A stretch of DNA of 64,000 nt. It comes from Flavobacterium sp. N2270. GTDB taxonomy: Bacteria > Bacteroidota > Bacteroidia > Flavobacteriales > Flavobacteriaceae. The position numbers and the translations under genes are program-made. The DNA is taken from NCBI RefSeq assembly GCF_025947225.1, contig NZ_CP110005.1:186001-250000 (forward strand), read 5' to 3'. The notes below the pieces were generated by a model. The model searched no databases, was not told the DNA's origin, and saw only the letters and a list, made by a program, of their open reading frames with translations. Shown here piece after piece: positions 16,260 to 27,478 of the stretch (positions are counted from its first letter, which is position 1; each line of letters starts with the position of its first letter).

Positions 16260-16994
16260 TTAATTATTTTTATCTTGATGAATGTGTAAGCCACATTCTT
16301 TTTTACCATTTTCCCACCACCATCTACCAGCTCTAAAATCTTCTCCTTCTTCAAGAGCACGAGTACAAGGTGCACAACCTATACTTAGGTAGCCTTTTTT
16401 GTACAAACTGTTTATTGGGATATTATGTTGGGCAACCAATTCTTCTACTTCTTCTAAAGAGAATTTCAATAAAGGATTGAATTTTATCAATTGGTTGTCT
16501 TCATCCCATTCTAAAAACTGCATGGTTTCTCTATTTTGCGATTGTTCTGCACGTAAACCAGTAATCCATAAATTAGCACCTGCAATAGCTTTTTTTAAGG
16601 GTTTAACTTTTCTTACGAAACAACAACTCTTTCTACTTTCAATACTGTCATAAAAACCATTGACTCCGTCTTTTGAAACATAGTCTTGAATATCAAGTTC
16701 ATTAGGATAATAGACATGAATTGTTTTTTGTTTGTATTTATCTTGTGTTTTTTGGAAGACTTCGTAGGTTTCATTGAATTGTCTTCCTGTATCTAATGTA
16801 AAAATAGAAACCTCATTTTCGAATTGGTCTAAAAAATGATGAATTAATTGGTCTTCAATACCAAATGAAGTTGAAAAAACATGTTTCCCTTCAATGGTAT
16901 TAGCAACATATTGTAAACTTTCTGCTAAGTTGAGCGTTGCTATTTTATTGTTATACTCTTCTAAAAGTGATTTTATTTTGTCCATCTTGCCCAA
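16260..16994 (-). CDS. cysH: APS/PAPS reductase (assimilatory)
   Basis: The 244-residue protein belongs to the CysH family. It has paired cysteines at 124-125 (RKSCCFVRK) and a second pair at 207/210 (GCAPC), plus a C-terminal Cys234 in KKECGLH. The CC...CxxC arrangement is the [4Fe-4S] signature of reductases that act on APS, so it probably reduces APS directly to sulfite; no cysC kinase gene is seen in the operon, which agrees. An ATG at 16985 (MDKIKSL) is an alternative start. Its 5' end overlaps the DUF2061 gene by up to 22 bases. Confidence 0.93.
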   Translation of the reverse strand: MGKMDKIKSLLEEYNNKIATLNLAESLQYVANTIEGKHVFSTSFGIEDQLIHHFLDQFENEVSIFTLDTGRQFNETYEVFQKTQDKYKQKTIHVYYPNELDIQDYVSKDGVNGFYDSIESRKSCCFVRKVKPLKKAIAGANLWITGLRAEQSQNRETMQFLEWDEDNQLIKFNPLLKFSLEEVEELVAQHNIPINSLYKKGYLSIGCAPCTRALEEGEDFRAGRWWWENGKKECGLHIHQDKNN

Positions 16995-17206
16995 ATTCTT
17001 TCATGAAAAAAATACAATATCATTTTTGTAAAAACTTCAAAACTGCCAATTGAAAAGGCAATTTTAAAACTTCCAGTCATTATATAAGAAATAATTGTAG
17101 TATCAATAGTACCTACAATTCTCCAAGTAACCGCTTTTAACGCAGATACTTTGACTTCTTTATGTTTTTCTAAAGGTTTTTTAGATCTTATTAAATCGAG
17201 TATCAT
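16973..17206 (-). CDS. DUF2061 domain small membrane protein
   Basis: The 77-residue product contains the DUF2061 core: KAVTWRIVGTIDTTIISYIMTGS, then a hydrophobic segment with FEVFTKMILYFFHERIW. Two membrane helices are likely. I chose the ATG at 17206 because the longer frame from 17281 would cover the promoter and operator sequence and overlap the Rrf2 stop. It is the first gene of the cysH-cysD-cysN operon and overlaps cysH. The function of DUF2061 is not established; the context suggests a role in sulfate uptake or assimilation. Confidence 0.85.
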   Translation of the reverse strand: MILDLIRSKKPLEKHKEVKVSALKAVTWRIVGTIDTTIISYIMTGSFKIAFSIGSFEVFTKMILYFFHERIWARWTK

Positions 17207-17227
17207 TTCAACTATTCTATTTTTTTT

Positions 17228-17235
17228 CAAATATA
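17228..17235 (-). promoter_or_regulatory. -7 element of the cys operon promoter
   Basis: TATATTTG on the minus strand lies 21 bases before the DUF2061 ATG at 17206 and just downstream of the inverted repeat at 17238-17264. No TTG is found at -33. Confidence 0.6.
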
Positions 17236-17237
17236 CT

Positions 17238-17264
17238 ATTAGTCTATCGAATAAGTAGACTAAT
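17238..17264. promoter_or_regulatory. Perfect 9-9-9 inverted repeat, probable Rrf2 operator
   Basis: ATTAGTCTA and TAGACTAAT are exact reverse complements separated by 9 bases. The palindrome occupies the -33 to -7 spacer of the cys promoter and lies 14 bases past the stop of the Rrf2 regulator gene, so it is a natural site for that regulator to control cys expression. Confidence 0.7.
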
Positions 17265-17277
17265 TTGGTAAAAAAAA

Positions 17278-17691
17278 TCAAAAAGTTATTAAATCGTATA
17301 ATGTTTTCTTTTCTAAAACACTCAATGCATTATCTCTAACTTGAATCATTAACTTATTTAAGCCACACGTTTCTTCGCTAGGACAATCATCGCATTTCTC
17401 ATAAAAATTTAAACTTACGCAAGGTAACATAGCTATTGGCCCGTCTAAAAACCTAATAATTGTTGCAACAGAAATTTCTTTTGGGTTTTTCATTAAGTAG
17501 TAACCACCACCTTTCCCTTTTTTAGAACCTACCAAACCAATTTTCTTTAAATCTAACAAAATAGCCTCTAAAAATTTTTTAGAAATATTTTCTTTTTCAG
17601 AAATTTCAGAAATTAGAACAGGCATTAAATTATCTTGCTTTGCAATATAAATTAACGCCTTTATTCCATATTTTGTTTTTTTTGACAACAT
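17278..17691 (-). CDS. Rrf2 family transcriptional regulator (probable cysteine/sulfur regulator)
   Basis: The 137-residue protein has the Rrf2 winged helix: MLSKKTKYGIKALIYIA, ISKKFLEAILLDLKKIGLVGSKKGKGGGYYL as recognition helix and wing, and a dimerisation helix. Four cysteines, C91, C100, C103 and C109, cluster where IscR-type members carry Fe-S ligands, so it may sense Fe-S status or redox directly. Its gene is immediately upstream of DUF2061-cysH-cysD-cysN, with a perfect palindrome between. A CymR-like role in sulfur control is inferred from this context. It follows the ctlX-like gene's upstream side and is read separately from it. Confidence 0.9.
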   Translation of the reverse strand: MLSKKTKYGIKALIYIAKQDNLMPVLISEISEKENISKKFLEAILLDLKKIGLVGSKKGKGGGYYLMKNPKEISVATIIRFLDGPIAMLPCVSLNFYEKCDDCPSEETCGLNKLMIQVRDNALSVLEKKTLYDLITF

Positions 17692-17694
17692 CGA

Positions 17695-18633
17695 TTATGC
17701 TTTTGGCAAGAAAACTTCAGCCATCATACAACGAGCGCTTCCGCCACCACAAAGCTCAATAGTATCTAAACTTGCATAAATAATTTTACAATGTTTTTCT
17801 ATTTTAGTAATTTGCTCTTTTGTTAAACATTGGTAAGCAGCGTTACTCATAACTAAGAACAACTCGTCATTTGCACCGCGCACTTGCAACATATTTCCGG
17901 CAAAATTATTTACTTGTTCTTCCGAAATTAAAATTACTTCTTTACCACTATTTTTTAAACGCTTTAAAACATTTTTTTGTTCTGCTTTAACATCAATACA
18001 ATCTGCACAAACAACAGCAAAAGTTTCCGCTAAGCACATCATTACATTAGTATGGTAAATATGTTTTCTTTCGCCATTTGGTAACGTTTGAAAAGCTTCA
18101 AAAATTACTGGATCGTAATGAAAATCTTCACAAAACTCAATAAAAAGTTCTTCATCTGCTCTTGGAGACAAGGCGCAGTAAGCAATTTCATTTTCCCTGT
18201 CTAACATGATACTTCCCGTACCTTCTAAAAATAAATTATCTTCTTCAGCAGAAGTATAATCAACAATGTTCTCAATTTTGAATCCTTTTTCTTCCAAAAG
18301 ATCTAAAATTTCTTCACGTCTTTCTAATCTTCTGTTTTCTGCAAACATAGGATAAAGAGCAACATCTCCATTTTCATGAAAAGAAACCCAATTGTTAGGA
18401 AAAATACTGTCAGGAGTGTCTGGCTTAAGAGTATCATCAACCACAATAACGTTCACTCCTGCAGCTTTTAATTTCACCACATAATTATCAAATTCTTCTT
18501 GTGCTTTTGCATTTACAGTTGCAGGTAAAAGTCCATCTAAAACTTTTTGATAGTAATTGTTTACAGCTGTTTGTTCGTTCATACGGAAAGCAACCGGACG
18601 AATCATTAATATTGTATTTGTAGTTTGGTTCAT
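17695..18633 (-). CDS. ctlX: Citrulline-utilisation-type hydrolase, CtlX-like (amidinotransferase fold)
   Basis: The 312-residue protein belongs to the guanidine-modifying superfamily with arginine deiminase and dimethylarginine hydrolase. It starts TNTILMIRPVAFRMNEQTAVNNYYQ, has a central histidine in IYHTNVMMC, and the nucleophile Cys302 near the end in GGGSARCMM. These match proteins annotated as CtlX or arginine-deiminase-related in Flavobacteria and Francisella. It would hydrolyse a guanidino or ureido substrate, possibly citrulline. It lies 18 bases after a second family member, so the two probably form one operon. The exact substrate is not certain. Confidence 0.78.
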   Translation of the reverse strand: MNQTTNTILMIRPVAFRMNEQTAVNNYYQKVLDGLLPATVNAKAQEEFDNYVVKLKAAGVNVIVVDDTLKPDTPDSIFPNNWVSFHENGDVALYPMFAENRRLERREEILDLLEEKGFKIENIVDYTSAEEDNLFLEGTGSIMLDRENEIAYCALSPRADEELFIEFCEDFHYDPVIFEAFQTLPNGERKHIYHTNVMMCLAETFAVVCADCIDVKAEQKNVLKRLKNSGKEVILISEEQVNNFAGNMLQVRGANDELFLVMSNAAYQCLTKEQITKIEKHCKIIYASLDTIELCGGGSARCMMAEVFLPKA

Positions 18634-18651
18634 TTTGTATTTTAATATAAA

Positions 18652-19566
18652 TTATTCTCTAATTAATGGCAAAGTTGAACAACGAAGTAAACCTTCTTGT
18701 TTAGCAATTTCAGCATATGGAATTTCCTCCACTGTAAATCCGTTTTCCCTTAACCATGTATTTAATCTTGTGAAGTTTTTTTCTGAAACTACAACATCTG
18801 GAGCAATTGAAAAAACATTTGAATTCATTCCGTACATTTCATCTCTTGTAATGTGAAATAAATTTTCTTTTCCAAAAAGATTCACCAAATACATATAATC
18901 TGCTTCTTCACGGAAACCACTTTTGTAAATAATTCCTTTATCTTTTCCAACAGGCTGAAAACAACAATCTAAATGCAATGCATTATCTTTTGCTTCGATT
19001 TTTGATTTAACCAAATCAAATTCTTTAACAATTTTATGAGGAAATAAATTTTTAATATAATTTACACCTTCCATATTTGTTCTTGCTGTGATATAATCTT
19101 TATAATCTGAACCTTTATATGTCCCAATAAAAATATGATCATTCCAAACCATAACATCACCACCTTCTATATGTACTTCTTCTGGCGGACGAACTACCTT
19201 TTTAGGATCTATTTGATCTATTACATATTGAATAGCATCTAATTCGCGTTCTCGATCAGGCAAAATATTTGCTTTAATAAAAGTATCATCAATTACAAAA
19301 CCAATATCTCTTGTAAAAATTTGATTGTAATTTTCAATAATTTCTGGCCTAAAGACTTTTACATCATATTTTTGAAACACTTTATTAAAAGCTTCCATTT
19401 CATTTACCATATCTTTTTCTACAGGATAAGTTCCTGCTAGAATATGTTCTAATGATTTTGGATCATAAGCTTCTTCTACTGTTGGAGTTGGTCCGTTACT
19501 TATTGCAGTTCCTAAAACCACTGCTTTTAATCGTGATGACTCGTTTTTTACATTTAATTGTAACAT
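18652..19566 (-). CDS. Dimethylarginine dimethylaminohydrolase/arginine deiminase family protein
   Basis: The 304-residue protein shows the amidinotransferase-fold landmarks: TRDIGFVIDDTFI near residue 90, EVHIEGGDVMVW (acidic and guanidine-binding loop), LHLDCCF with the catalytic histidine, and the C-terminal nucleophile Cys296 in LLRCSTLPL. The overall length suits DDAH or related arginine-modifying hydrolases. It is followed by ctlX, which suggests joint arginine or citrulline breakdown. A TATCTTTG -7 element lies about 50 bases upstream. Confidence 0.82.
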   Translation of the reverse strand: MLQLNVKNESSRLKAVVLGTAISNGPTPTVEEAYDPKSLEHILAGTYPVEKDMVNEMEAFNKVFQKYDVKVFRPEIIENYNQIFTRDIGFVIDDTFIKANILPDRERELDAIQYVIDQIDPKKVVRPPEEVHIEGGDVMVWNDHIFIGTYKGSDYKDYITARTNMEGVNYIKNLFPHKIVKEFDLVKSKIEAKDNALHLDCCFQPVGKDKGIIYKSGFREEADYMYLVNLFGKENLFHITRDEMYGMNSNVFSIAPDVVVSEKNFTRLNTWLRENGFTVEEIPYAEIAKQEGLLRCSTLPLIRE

Positions 19567-19614
19567 AAATTGGCTTTTTTAGCTTTTACATTGTTATTCC
19601 ATAACATAGTATGG

Positions 19615-19622
19615 CAAAGATA
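19615..19622 (-). promoter_or_regulatory. -7 element for the DDAH-like/ctlX operon
   Basis: TATCTTTG (minus strand) matches TAnnTTTG and lies 48 bases before the ATG at 19566. The -33 region lacks a clear TTG. Confidence 0.5.
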
Positions 19623-19670
19623 GGAAAAGGAATTAAATAGTATGCTTCACTTTTTCTAAATATTGTGTAT

Positions 19671-19700
19671 AAAAAAATCCCGATTTATCGGGATTTTTTT
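19671..19700 (-). terminator. Terminator of gltA
   Basis: A 13-bp stem (AAAAAAATCCCGA with TCGGGATTTTTTT) with a 4-base loop lies just past the gltA stop. The T-run follows on either strand. Flanking TATTGTGTAT/ATACAATA could extend the pairing. Confidence 0.88.
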
Positions 19701-19717
19701 ATACAATAATTTAAAAA

Positions 19718-21001
19718 TTATCTTTTTTCAACTGGGACGAATGCTCTTAAATTTTCCCCCATATATACTTGTCTTGGACGACCTATAGGTTCTTTATTTA
19801 ATCTCATTTCTTTCCATTGAGCGATCCAACCTGGTAAACGTCCTATTGCAAATAAAACGGTATACATTTCAACAGGAATTCCCATTGCTCTATATATAAT
19901 TCCAGAATAGAAATCTACATTTGGGTATAAACTTCTAGCTTTGAAGTACTCGTCTTCTAAAGCTACTTTTTCTAATTTTTTAGCAATATCTAATAATGGA
20001 TCATCTACACCCATAGCAGTTAAAACATCATCAGCTGCTTTTTTAATTATTGTTGCTCTTGGATCGAAGTTTTTATAAACTCTGTGTCCGAATCCCATTA
20101 AACGGAATGGATCTTCTTTATCTTTTGCTTTTAAAACGTATTTATCAACATCTCCACCATTATCGTGAATTTCTTGTAACATTTCTAAAACTGCCTGATT
20201 AGCCCCACCGTGTAACGGTCCCCATAATGCAGAAACACCTGCAGAAATAGAAGCAAATAAACCTGCATGAGAAGAACCAACAATTCTAACTGTAGATGTT
20301 GAACAATTTTGTTCATGATCAGCATGAAGAATAAATAATTTATCTAAAGCTGCAACTACTTTGTTATCCATTTTGTATGGCTCAGTAGGAATTTCAAACA
20401 TTAAACGCATAAAATTTTCTACATATCCCTTAGTATTATCATAATAGTTTAAAGGATAACCCATTCTTCTTCTATATGTCCAAGTTGCAATAACCATAAA
20501 TTTCCCCATAGTTTTGCAAACTGCATCATATAATTCTTTTTCATTATCAACATTCACTGGTTTTGGGTTAAATGCTGTTAATGCACTTGTTAAAGAAGAC
20601 AAAACACCCATAGGATGAGCTGTTTTAGGAAAACCCTCTAAAATAGTTTTCATTTCTTCGTTAACTAAAGTGTATTTTCTTATGTCATTTTCAAATTGCT
20701 CTAACTGTTTAGCAGTTGGCAATTGACCAAAAACTAATAAATAAGAAACTTCTAAAAAATTTGATTTATCAGCCAATTCTTCAATTGAATAACCTCTATA
20801 ACGTAAGATTCCTTCTTCACCATCTAAAAAAGTAATTTCACTATTACAAGAACCTGTATTTTTGTACCCTGGATCAATTGTAATTGCACCTGTTGCTCCA
20901 CGCAACTTTTCTATATCGATAGCTACTTCATTTTCAGTCCCAACATAAACAGGGAACTCATACTTTTTGCCATCTAGCTCTAATATTGCAGTTTTTGACA
21001 T
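19718..21001 (-). CDS. gltA: Citrate synthase
   Basis: This is the type II (hexameric, proteobacterial-like) citrate synthase that condenses acetyl-CoA and oxaloacetate at the head of the TCA cycle. The 427-residue length fits. Visible landmarks are the N-terminal beta domain, FILHADHEQNCSTST with catalytic histidine, GPLHGGANQA and MGFGHRVYKNFDPRA, which hold the active-site histidines and arginine, and a conserved FYSGI aspartate region. It is a single-gene unit with its own terminator, downstream of eno. Confidence 0.97.
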   Translation of the reverse strand: MSKTAILELDGKKYEFPVYVGTENEVAIDIEKLRGATGAITIDPGYKNTGSCNSEITFLDGEEGILRYRGYSIEELADKSNFLEVSYLLVFGQLPTAKQLEQFENDIRKYTLVNEEMKTILEGFPKTAHPMGVLSSLTSALTAFNPKPVNVDNEKELYDAVCKTMGKFMVIATWTYRRRMGYPLNYYDNTKGYVENFMRLMFEIPTEPYKMDNKVVAALDKLFILHADHEQNCSTSTVRIVGSSHAGLFASISAGVSALWGPLHGGANQAVLEMLQEIHDNGGDVDKYVLKAKDKEDPFRLMGFGHRVYKNFDPRATIIKKAADDVLTAMGVDDPLLDIAKKLEKVALEDEYFKARSLYPNVDFYSGIIYRAMGIPVEMYTVLFAIGRLPGWIAQWKEMRLNKEPIGRPRQVYMGENLRAFVPVEKR

Positions 21002-21102
21002 ATTTACTAAATGTATTTTATAATTTTACGAACATTGCGAATTTAACGAATAAAAATTTAATTTTAAAGTTATTTTAAATAATTTATCGTTAATTTTTAA
21101 AT

Positions 21103-21142
21103 AAAAAAACCTACTAATAACTTAACATTAGCAGGTTTTTTT
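21103..21142 (-). terminator. Terminator downstream of eno
   Basis: The stem pairs AAAAAAACCT-A-CTAAT with ATTAG-C-AGGTTTTTTT, with one internal mismatch and an 8-base loop. It starts 17 bases beyond the eno stop on the minus strand. Confidence 0.85.
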
Positions 21143-21158
21143 ATTTTTTTGTAAAAAG

Positions 21159-23574
<2,416 letters not shown>

Positions 23575-23601
23575 TGTGTGTTGTTGTTGTTGTTGATTAT
23601 G

Positions 23602-23609
23602 CAAATTTA
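23602..23609 (-). promoter_or_regulatory. -7 element of the carA-eno promoter
   Basis: TAAATTTG fits TAnnTTTG. The predicted leader contains a run of about five CAA triplets directly before the carA start. No -33 TTG was found at the expected distance. Confidence 0.5.
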
Positions 23610-23635
23610 AATTAAAAATTGAAAAAAAGGTATAT

Positions 23636-23668
23636 AAAAAAAGGATAAACAATGTTTATCCTTTTTTT
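23636..23668 (-). terminator. Terminator of the exported-protein gene, upstream of carA
   Basis: AAAAAAAGGATAAAC pairs with GTTTATCCTTTTTTT around a 3-base loop. It begins a few bases after the stop at 23672. Confidence 0.88.
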
Positions 23669-23671
23669 AAG

Positions 23672-24346
23672 CTATTTAGAAAAATAAAATTTAAATATTT
23701 TTACTACATCATCCTCGTTAGAGTAAGACAACTTTTCATCTGAAACAAAAGCTTTAATTTCTTTTTCTTTATCGCTGAAAATTTTTAAAATAAATTTTTT
23801 CTTCAACTTAAGAGTTTCCAAAGATGTACCATTTAAATATAAATATTCTTCTTTAGTCTTATAAAAACTAGGCGAAGTTACCTGAGTTAATGGGTTAAGA
23901 ACACCATCAACAACAGAAACATCAAATTTTTTAAAAAAATTATAATTCCCATCAACATTTAAAACTTGTAACAACTCGCCATTAAATAATTTATAAGTTT
24001 TGGAATTGTAATAAACAAAGTTTAAGTCATTTTTATTAAACTGAAAAACAGAATCTCTTGAAAATTTAGTTTCTAACTCTTTAGTCTTTATGTTATAATT
24101 TAAATTATCTAAAGTGAATCTACTACCACTTTTAGATTGCATCACAAAGTTTCCACTCCAAGTAGGAAACAAATATACTGAACCTTCAATTTGAGACTTT
24201 ACTGGTTTAGAAACAATCCAAGCACCATTCATTTTAACTTCATCATTAATACCTGAAGTAGCTGAAGAATTATTAAAATCAAATTGATTATCGCTTTGCG
24301 CAAATAATGAAGAAGAAACAAGTAAGAATAAAATAATATATTTCAT
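23672..24346 (-). CDS. Exported protein of unknown function
   Basis: I do not recognise this 224-residue protein. It starts with a clear Sec signal peptide, MKYIILFLLVSSSLFAQS, with probable cleavage after Ala-Gln. The mature part is rich in aromatic and charged residues and predicted beta structure (for example VYLFPTWSGNFVMQSKSGS), and ends KIFKFYFSK. The ATG at 24346 was chosen because it places the signal peptide at the N-terminus; an upstream ATG at 24388 lies in the rplQ terminator. It sits alone between two hairpins, so it is its own transcription unit. Confidence 0.75.
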   Translation of the reverse strand: MKYIILFLLVSSSLFAQSDNQFDFNNSSATSGINDEVKMNGAWIVSKPVKSQIEGSVYLFPTWSGNFVMQSKSGSRFTLDNLNYNIKTKELETKFSRDSVFQFNKNDLNFVYYNSKTYKLFNGELLQVLNVDGNYNFFKKFDVSVVDGVLNPLTQVTSPSFYKTKEEYLYLNGTSLETLKLKKKFILKIFSDKEKEIKAFVSDEKLSYSNEDDVVKIFKFYFSK

Positions 24347-24375
24347 AAAATATTTTTTTTGTAAGCAAATGTAAT

Positions 24376-24412
24376 AAAAAAGAGACATATTTTACAATAT
24401 GTCTCTTTTTTT
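24376..24412 (-). terminator. Terminator of the alpha ribosomal operon
   Basis: AGAGACATATT pairs perfectly with AATATGTCTCT around a 4-base loop, with A- and T-runs outside. It lies about 16 bases past the rplQ stop and ends the rpsD-rpoA-rplQ unit. Confidence 0.9.
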
Positions 24413-24427
24413 ATAAAAACTTTAAGA

Positions 24428-24904
24428 TTATTCTGGAGCATTTGTGTTTTCAGAAGCATCAGTAGTTGGAGCTTCAGCAACATCTGCTTTTTTCTTACCA
24501 CGACGAGTAGTTTTCTTAACTTCTTTTTTACCAGCAGTATAAATGGTATTGAAATCTACCAATTCGATCATTGCCATATCCGCATTATCTCCTAAACGAT
24601 TTCCTAATTTAATAATACGTGTATATCCTCCTGGACGATCACCAACTTTAGCAGCTACTTCTCTGAATAATTCAGTAACAGCATATTTATCTCTTAATTT
24701 AGAGAATACGATACGTCTGTTATGAGTAGTATCATCTTTTGATTTTGTAACAAGAGGCTCAAAAAACACTTTTAAAGCTTTTGCCTTAGCAACAGTTGTA
24801 TTAATACGCTTGTGTTCTATTAACGAACAAGCCATATTAGCTAACATAGCTTTTCTGTGACTTGATTGTCTACTTAAATGGTTGAATTTTTTTCCGTGTC
24901 TCAT
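24428..24904 (-). CDS. rplQ: 50S ribosomal protein L17
   Basis: L17 binds 23S rRNA near the peptide exit tunnel. The N-terminus ([21 protein letters not shown]) and the region [10 protein letters not shown] match the family. At 158 residues it is longer than the roughly 120-residue core because of a lysine-, alanine- and threonine-rich C-terminal tail after about residue 120, as is common in Bacteroidetes. It is the last gene of the alpha operon, behind rpoA, and is followed by a strong hairpin. Confidence 0.97.
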   Translation of the reverse strand: MRHGKKFNHLSRQSSHRKAMLANMACSLIEHKRINTTVAKAKALKVFFEPLVTKSKDDTTHNRRIVFSKLRDKYAVTELFREVAAKVGDRPGGYTRIIKLGNRLGDNADMAMIELVDFNTIYTAGKKEVKKTTRRGKKKADVAEAPTTDASENTNAPE

Positions 24905-24964
24905 GACTAACTATTTAACCTTCATCTTGCTGCAATCCACTATGGAGAGCAAAATATGAAGAAT

Positions 24965-25957
24965 TTATTCTTTATCTAATTTATATTTGCTTAAATCCAT
25001 TCCAAAAGAAAGATTTTTAGCCGCAACTAATTCATCAAGTTCTGTAAGAGACTTTTTACCAAAGTTTCTGAACTTCATTAAATCATTCTTATTGAAAGAA
25101 ACTAAGTCTCCTAATGTATCAACTTCTGCCGCTTTTAAGCAATTTAAAGCTCTAACAGACAAGTCCATATCAACTAATTTAGTTTTCAATAATTGTCTCA
25201 TATGTAAAGACTCTTCATCATATGATTCTGTTTGAGCAATTTCATCAGCCTCAAGTGTAATTCTTTCATCAGAAAACAACATAAAGTGGTGAATCAACGT
25301 TTTAGCTGCTTCAGTTAAAGCATCCTTAGGATTAATAGAACCATCAGTTTGGATTTCGAAAACTAATTTTTCATAATCGGTTTTTTGTTCCACACGAAAG
25401 TTTTCAATTGAATACTTTACATTTTTTACTGGAGTGTAAATTGAGTCAGTATAAATTGTACCAATGGGTGCGTTCGCTTTTTTGTTTTCTTCAGCAGGAA
25501 CATAACCTCTACCTTTTTCGATAGAAAGTTCCATGTTGATAGTTGTTTTGCTATCTAAATTACAAATAACTAAATCAGGGTTTAAAATTTGAAAACCAGA
25601 AATAAATTTTTGGAAATCACCTGCAGTTATTTGCTCCTTATTTGTTAAAGAAATAGAAACAGACTCATTATCAATATCTTCAATTTGTCTTTTAAAACGA
25701 ACTTGTTTAAGATTTAATATAATTTCTGTAACATCTTCTACAACACCTGAAATAGTAGAGAATTCATGTTCAACTCCTTCCATTCTAACAGATGTAATAG
25801 CGTATCCTTCTAAAGAAGAAAGCAAAACTCTTCTTAATGCATTACCAACTGTCAATCCGTAACCAGGTTCTAAAGGTCTAAATTCGAATTTACCTTCAAA
25901 ATCGGTTGAATCGATCATGATAACTTTATCGGGCTTTTGAAAATTAAATAATGCCAT
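24965..25957 (-). CDS. rpoA: RNA polymerase alpha subunit
   Basis: The 330-residue protein nucleates RNA polymerase assembly and contacts upstream DNA and activators. The N-terminal dimerisation domain contains [28 protein letters not shown]; the C-terminal DNA-binding domain spans about residues 255-315 with [20 protein letters not shown]. It lies between rpsD and rplQ, the standard alpha-operon order. Confidence 0.98.
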   Translation of the reverse strand: MALFNFQKPDKVIMIDSTDFEGKFEFRPLEPGYGLTVGNALRRVLLSSLEGYAITSVRMEGVEHEFSTISGVVEDVTEIILNLKQVRFKRQIEDIDNESVSISLTNKEQITAGDFQKFISGFQILNPDLVICNLDSKTTINMELSIEKGRGYVPAEENKKANAPIGTIYTDSIYTPVKNVKYSIENFRVEQKTDYEKLVFEIQTDGSINPKDALTEAAKTLIHHFMLFSDERITLEADEIAQTESYDEESLHMRQLLKTKLVDMDLSVRALNCLKAAEVDTLGDLVSFNKNDLMKFRNFGKKSLTELDELVAAKNLSFGMDLSKYKLDKE

Positions 25958-25979
25958 ATAATTCGACTAATGTCAGATT

Positions 25980-26585
25980 TTATTTGTTATACAACTCAAC
26001 GATTAGTTGCTCTTTAATGTTTTCAGGAATTTGTAATCTTTGAGGAACAGCAACATAAGTACCTTCCATTGTATCATTATTCCAAGTAATCCATTCATAA
26101 ACTTGTGAAGCACTTGCTAAAGAATTTGCAATTGTTTCTAAAGATTTAGATTTTGCTCTAACAGCAACTTTATCTCCTGCTTTTAAGTGATATGAAGGAA
26201 CATTTACTAATTCTCCATTAACTGTAATATGTCTGTGAGAAACGATTTGACGAGCAGCTCTACGAGAAGGAGCAACACCCATTCTATATACAACGTTATC
26301 TAAACGAGATTCACATAATTGAAGTAAAATTTCACCTGTAACACCAGAAGCTGCAGCAGCTTTTTTGTATAAGTTTCTGAATTGCTTTTCTAAAATACCA
26401 TAAGTATATTTAGCTTTTTGCTTTTCCATTAACTGAACAGCGTACTCAGATTTTTTACCTCTTCTTTTAGCCATTCCATGTTGGCCAGGTGGGTAATTTC
26501 TTTTTTCGAAAGCTTTATCTTCTCCGAATATTGCTTCGCCAAATTTACGAGCAATTTTTGTTTTTGGACCAGTATATCTTGCCAT
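25980..26585 (-). CDS. rpsD: 30S ribosomal protein S4
   Basis: S4 is a primary 16S rRNA-binding protein that starts 30S body assembly and in E. coli represses the alpha operon. The 201-residue protein begins [20 protein letters not shown], without N-terminal zinc cysteines, so it is the zinc-free form. The S4 domain is seen in [22 protein letters not shown] 123-base gap with a TATATTTG box separates it from rpsK, suggesting that rpsD-rpoA-rplQ can be transcribed on its own. Confidence 0.98.
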   Translation of the reverse strand: MARYTGPKTKIARKFGEAIFGEDKAFEKRNYPPGQHGMAKRRGKKSEYAVQLMEKQKAKYTYGILEKQFRNLYKKAAAASGVTGEILLQLCESRLDNVVYRMGVAPSRRAARQIVSHRHITVNGELVNVPSYHLKAGDKVAVRAKSKSLETIANSLASASQVYEWITWNNDTMEGTYVAVPQRLQIPENIKEQLIVELYNK

Positions 26586-26682
26586 TTCAATTTTTTTAAG
26601 ATAGAGATTATGAATTCAGGTCAAATCCTTCGATAATCGTAATTCTATCTAGTTTATACTAAATTATTTTTTTTTAAGAGTG

Positions 26683-26690
26683 CAAATATA
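26683..26690 (-). promoter_or_regulatory. -7 element upstream of rpsD
   Basis: TATATTTG lies 97 bases before the rpsD ATG and is followed by GCACTCTT, similar to the start region of the rplC promoter. No clear -33 TTG is present. Confidence 0.5.
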
Positions 26691-26708
26691 TAATAAATAT
26701 ATTTGATA

Positions 26709-27092
26709 TTAAACTCTTCTTCTCTTTGGAGGTCTACACCCATTATGAGGCATAGGAGTAACATCGATAATTTCTGTAACTTCGATACCACTATTGTGGA
26801 TAGAACGAATAGCAGATTCTCTACCGTTACCAGGACCTTTAACGTAAACTTTTACTTTTTTAAGTCCAGCTTCAAGAGCTACTTTTGAACAATCTTCAGA
26901 TGCTAACTGTGCTGCATATGGAGTGTTCTTTTTAGAACCTCTGAAACCCATTTTACCAGCTGAAGACCAAGAAATAACTTCACCTTTCTTGTTTGTTAAA
27001 GAAATAATGATATTATTAAAAGTAGCACTAACATGAGCTTCTCCAGTAGATTCAACGATAACTTTACGTTTTTTTGCTGTTGCTTTAGCCAT
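26709..27092 (-). CDS. rpsK: 30S ribosomal protein S11
   Basis: S11 lies on the 30S platform near the mRNA exit and E site. The 127-residue protein has the expected core ([28 protein letters not shown] strand region) and the conserved end [17 protein letters not shown], here with DVTPMP. It starts 9 bases after rpsM. Confidence 0.98.
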   Translation of the reverse strand: MAKATAKKRKVIVESTGEAHVSATFNNIIISLTNKKGEVISWSSAGKMGFRGSKKNTPYAAQLASEDCSKVALEAGLKKVKVYVKGPGNGRESAIRSIHNSGIEVTEIIDVTPMPHNGCRPPKRRRV

Positions 27093-27101
27093 ACTTACTT
27101 A

Positions 27102-27476
27102 TTATTTAGTTGCTTTTTTCTTATTAGCAACAGTTTTTCTTTTACCTTTTCTAGTTCTAGAGTTATTCTTAGTTCTTTGACCTCTTAACGGAAGTCCAGC
27201 TCTATGACGAATACCTCTTTGACATCCAATATCCATTAAACGTTTAATGTTTAATTGAATTTCTGAACGTAATTCTCCTTCAATTTTGAAAAATGAAACA
27301 GCCTCACGGATGGCGCTAATTTCATCATCGTTCCAATCTTGAACTTTTTTATCTTCACTAACACTAGCTTTAGCTAAAATATCTTTAGCTCTACTAGCAC
27401 CTATACCAAATATATAGGTTAATGCGATAACTCCTCTTTTTTGTTTAGGTATATCTACCCCTGCAATTCTAGCCAT
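27102..27476 (-). CDS. rpsM: 30S ribosomal protein S13
   Basis: S13 in the 30S head forms bridges with the large subunit and contacts P-site tRNA. The 124-residue protein begins [20 protein letters not shown] and ends with the basic tail containing [17 protein letters not shown]. It lies 2 bases after the short rpmJ gene. Confidence 0.98.
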   Translation of the reverse strand: MARIAGVDIPKQKRGVIALTYIFGIGASRAKDILAKASVSEDKKVQDWNDDEISAIREAVSFFKIEGELRSEIQLNIKRLMDIGCQRGIRHRAGLPLRGQRTKNNSRTRKGKRKTVANKKKATK

Positions 27477-27478
27477 AA

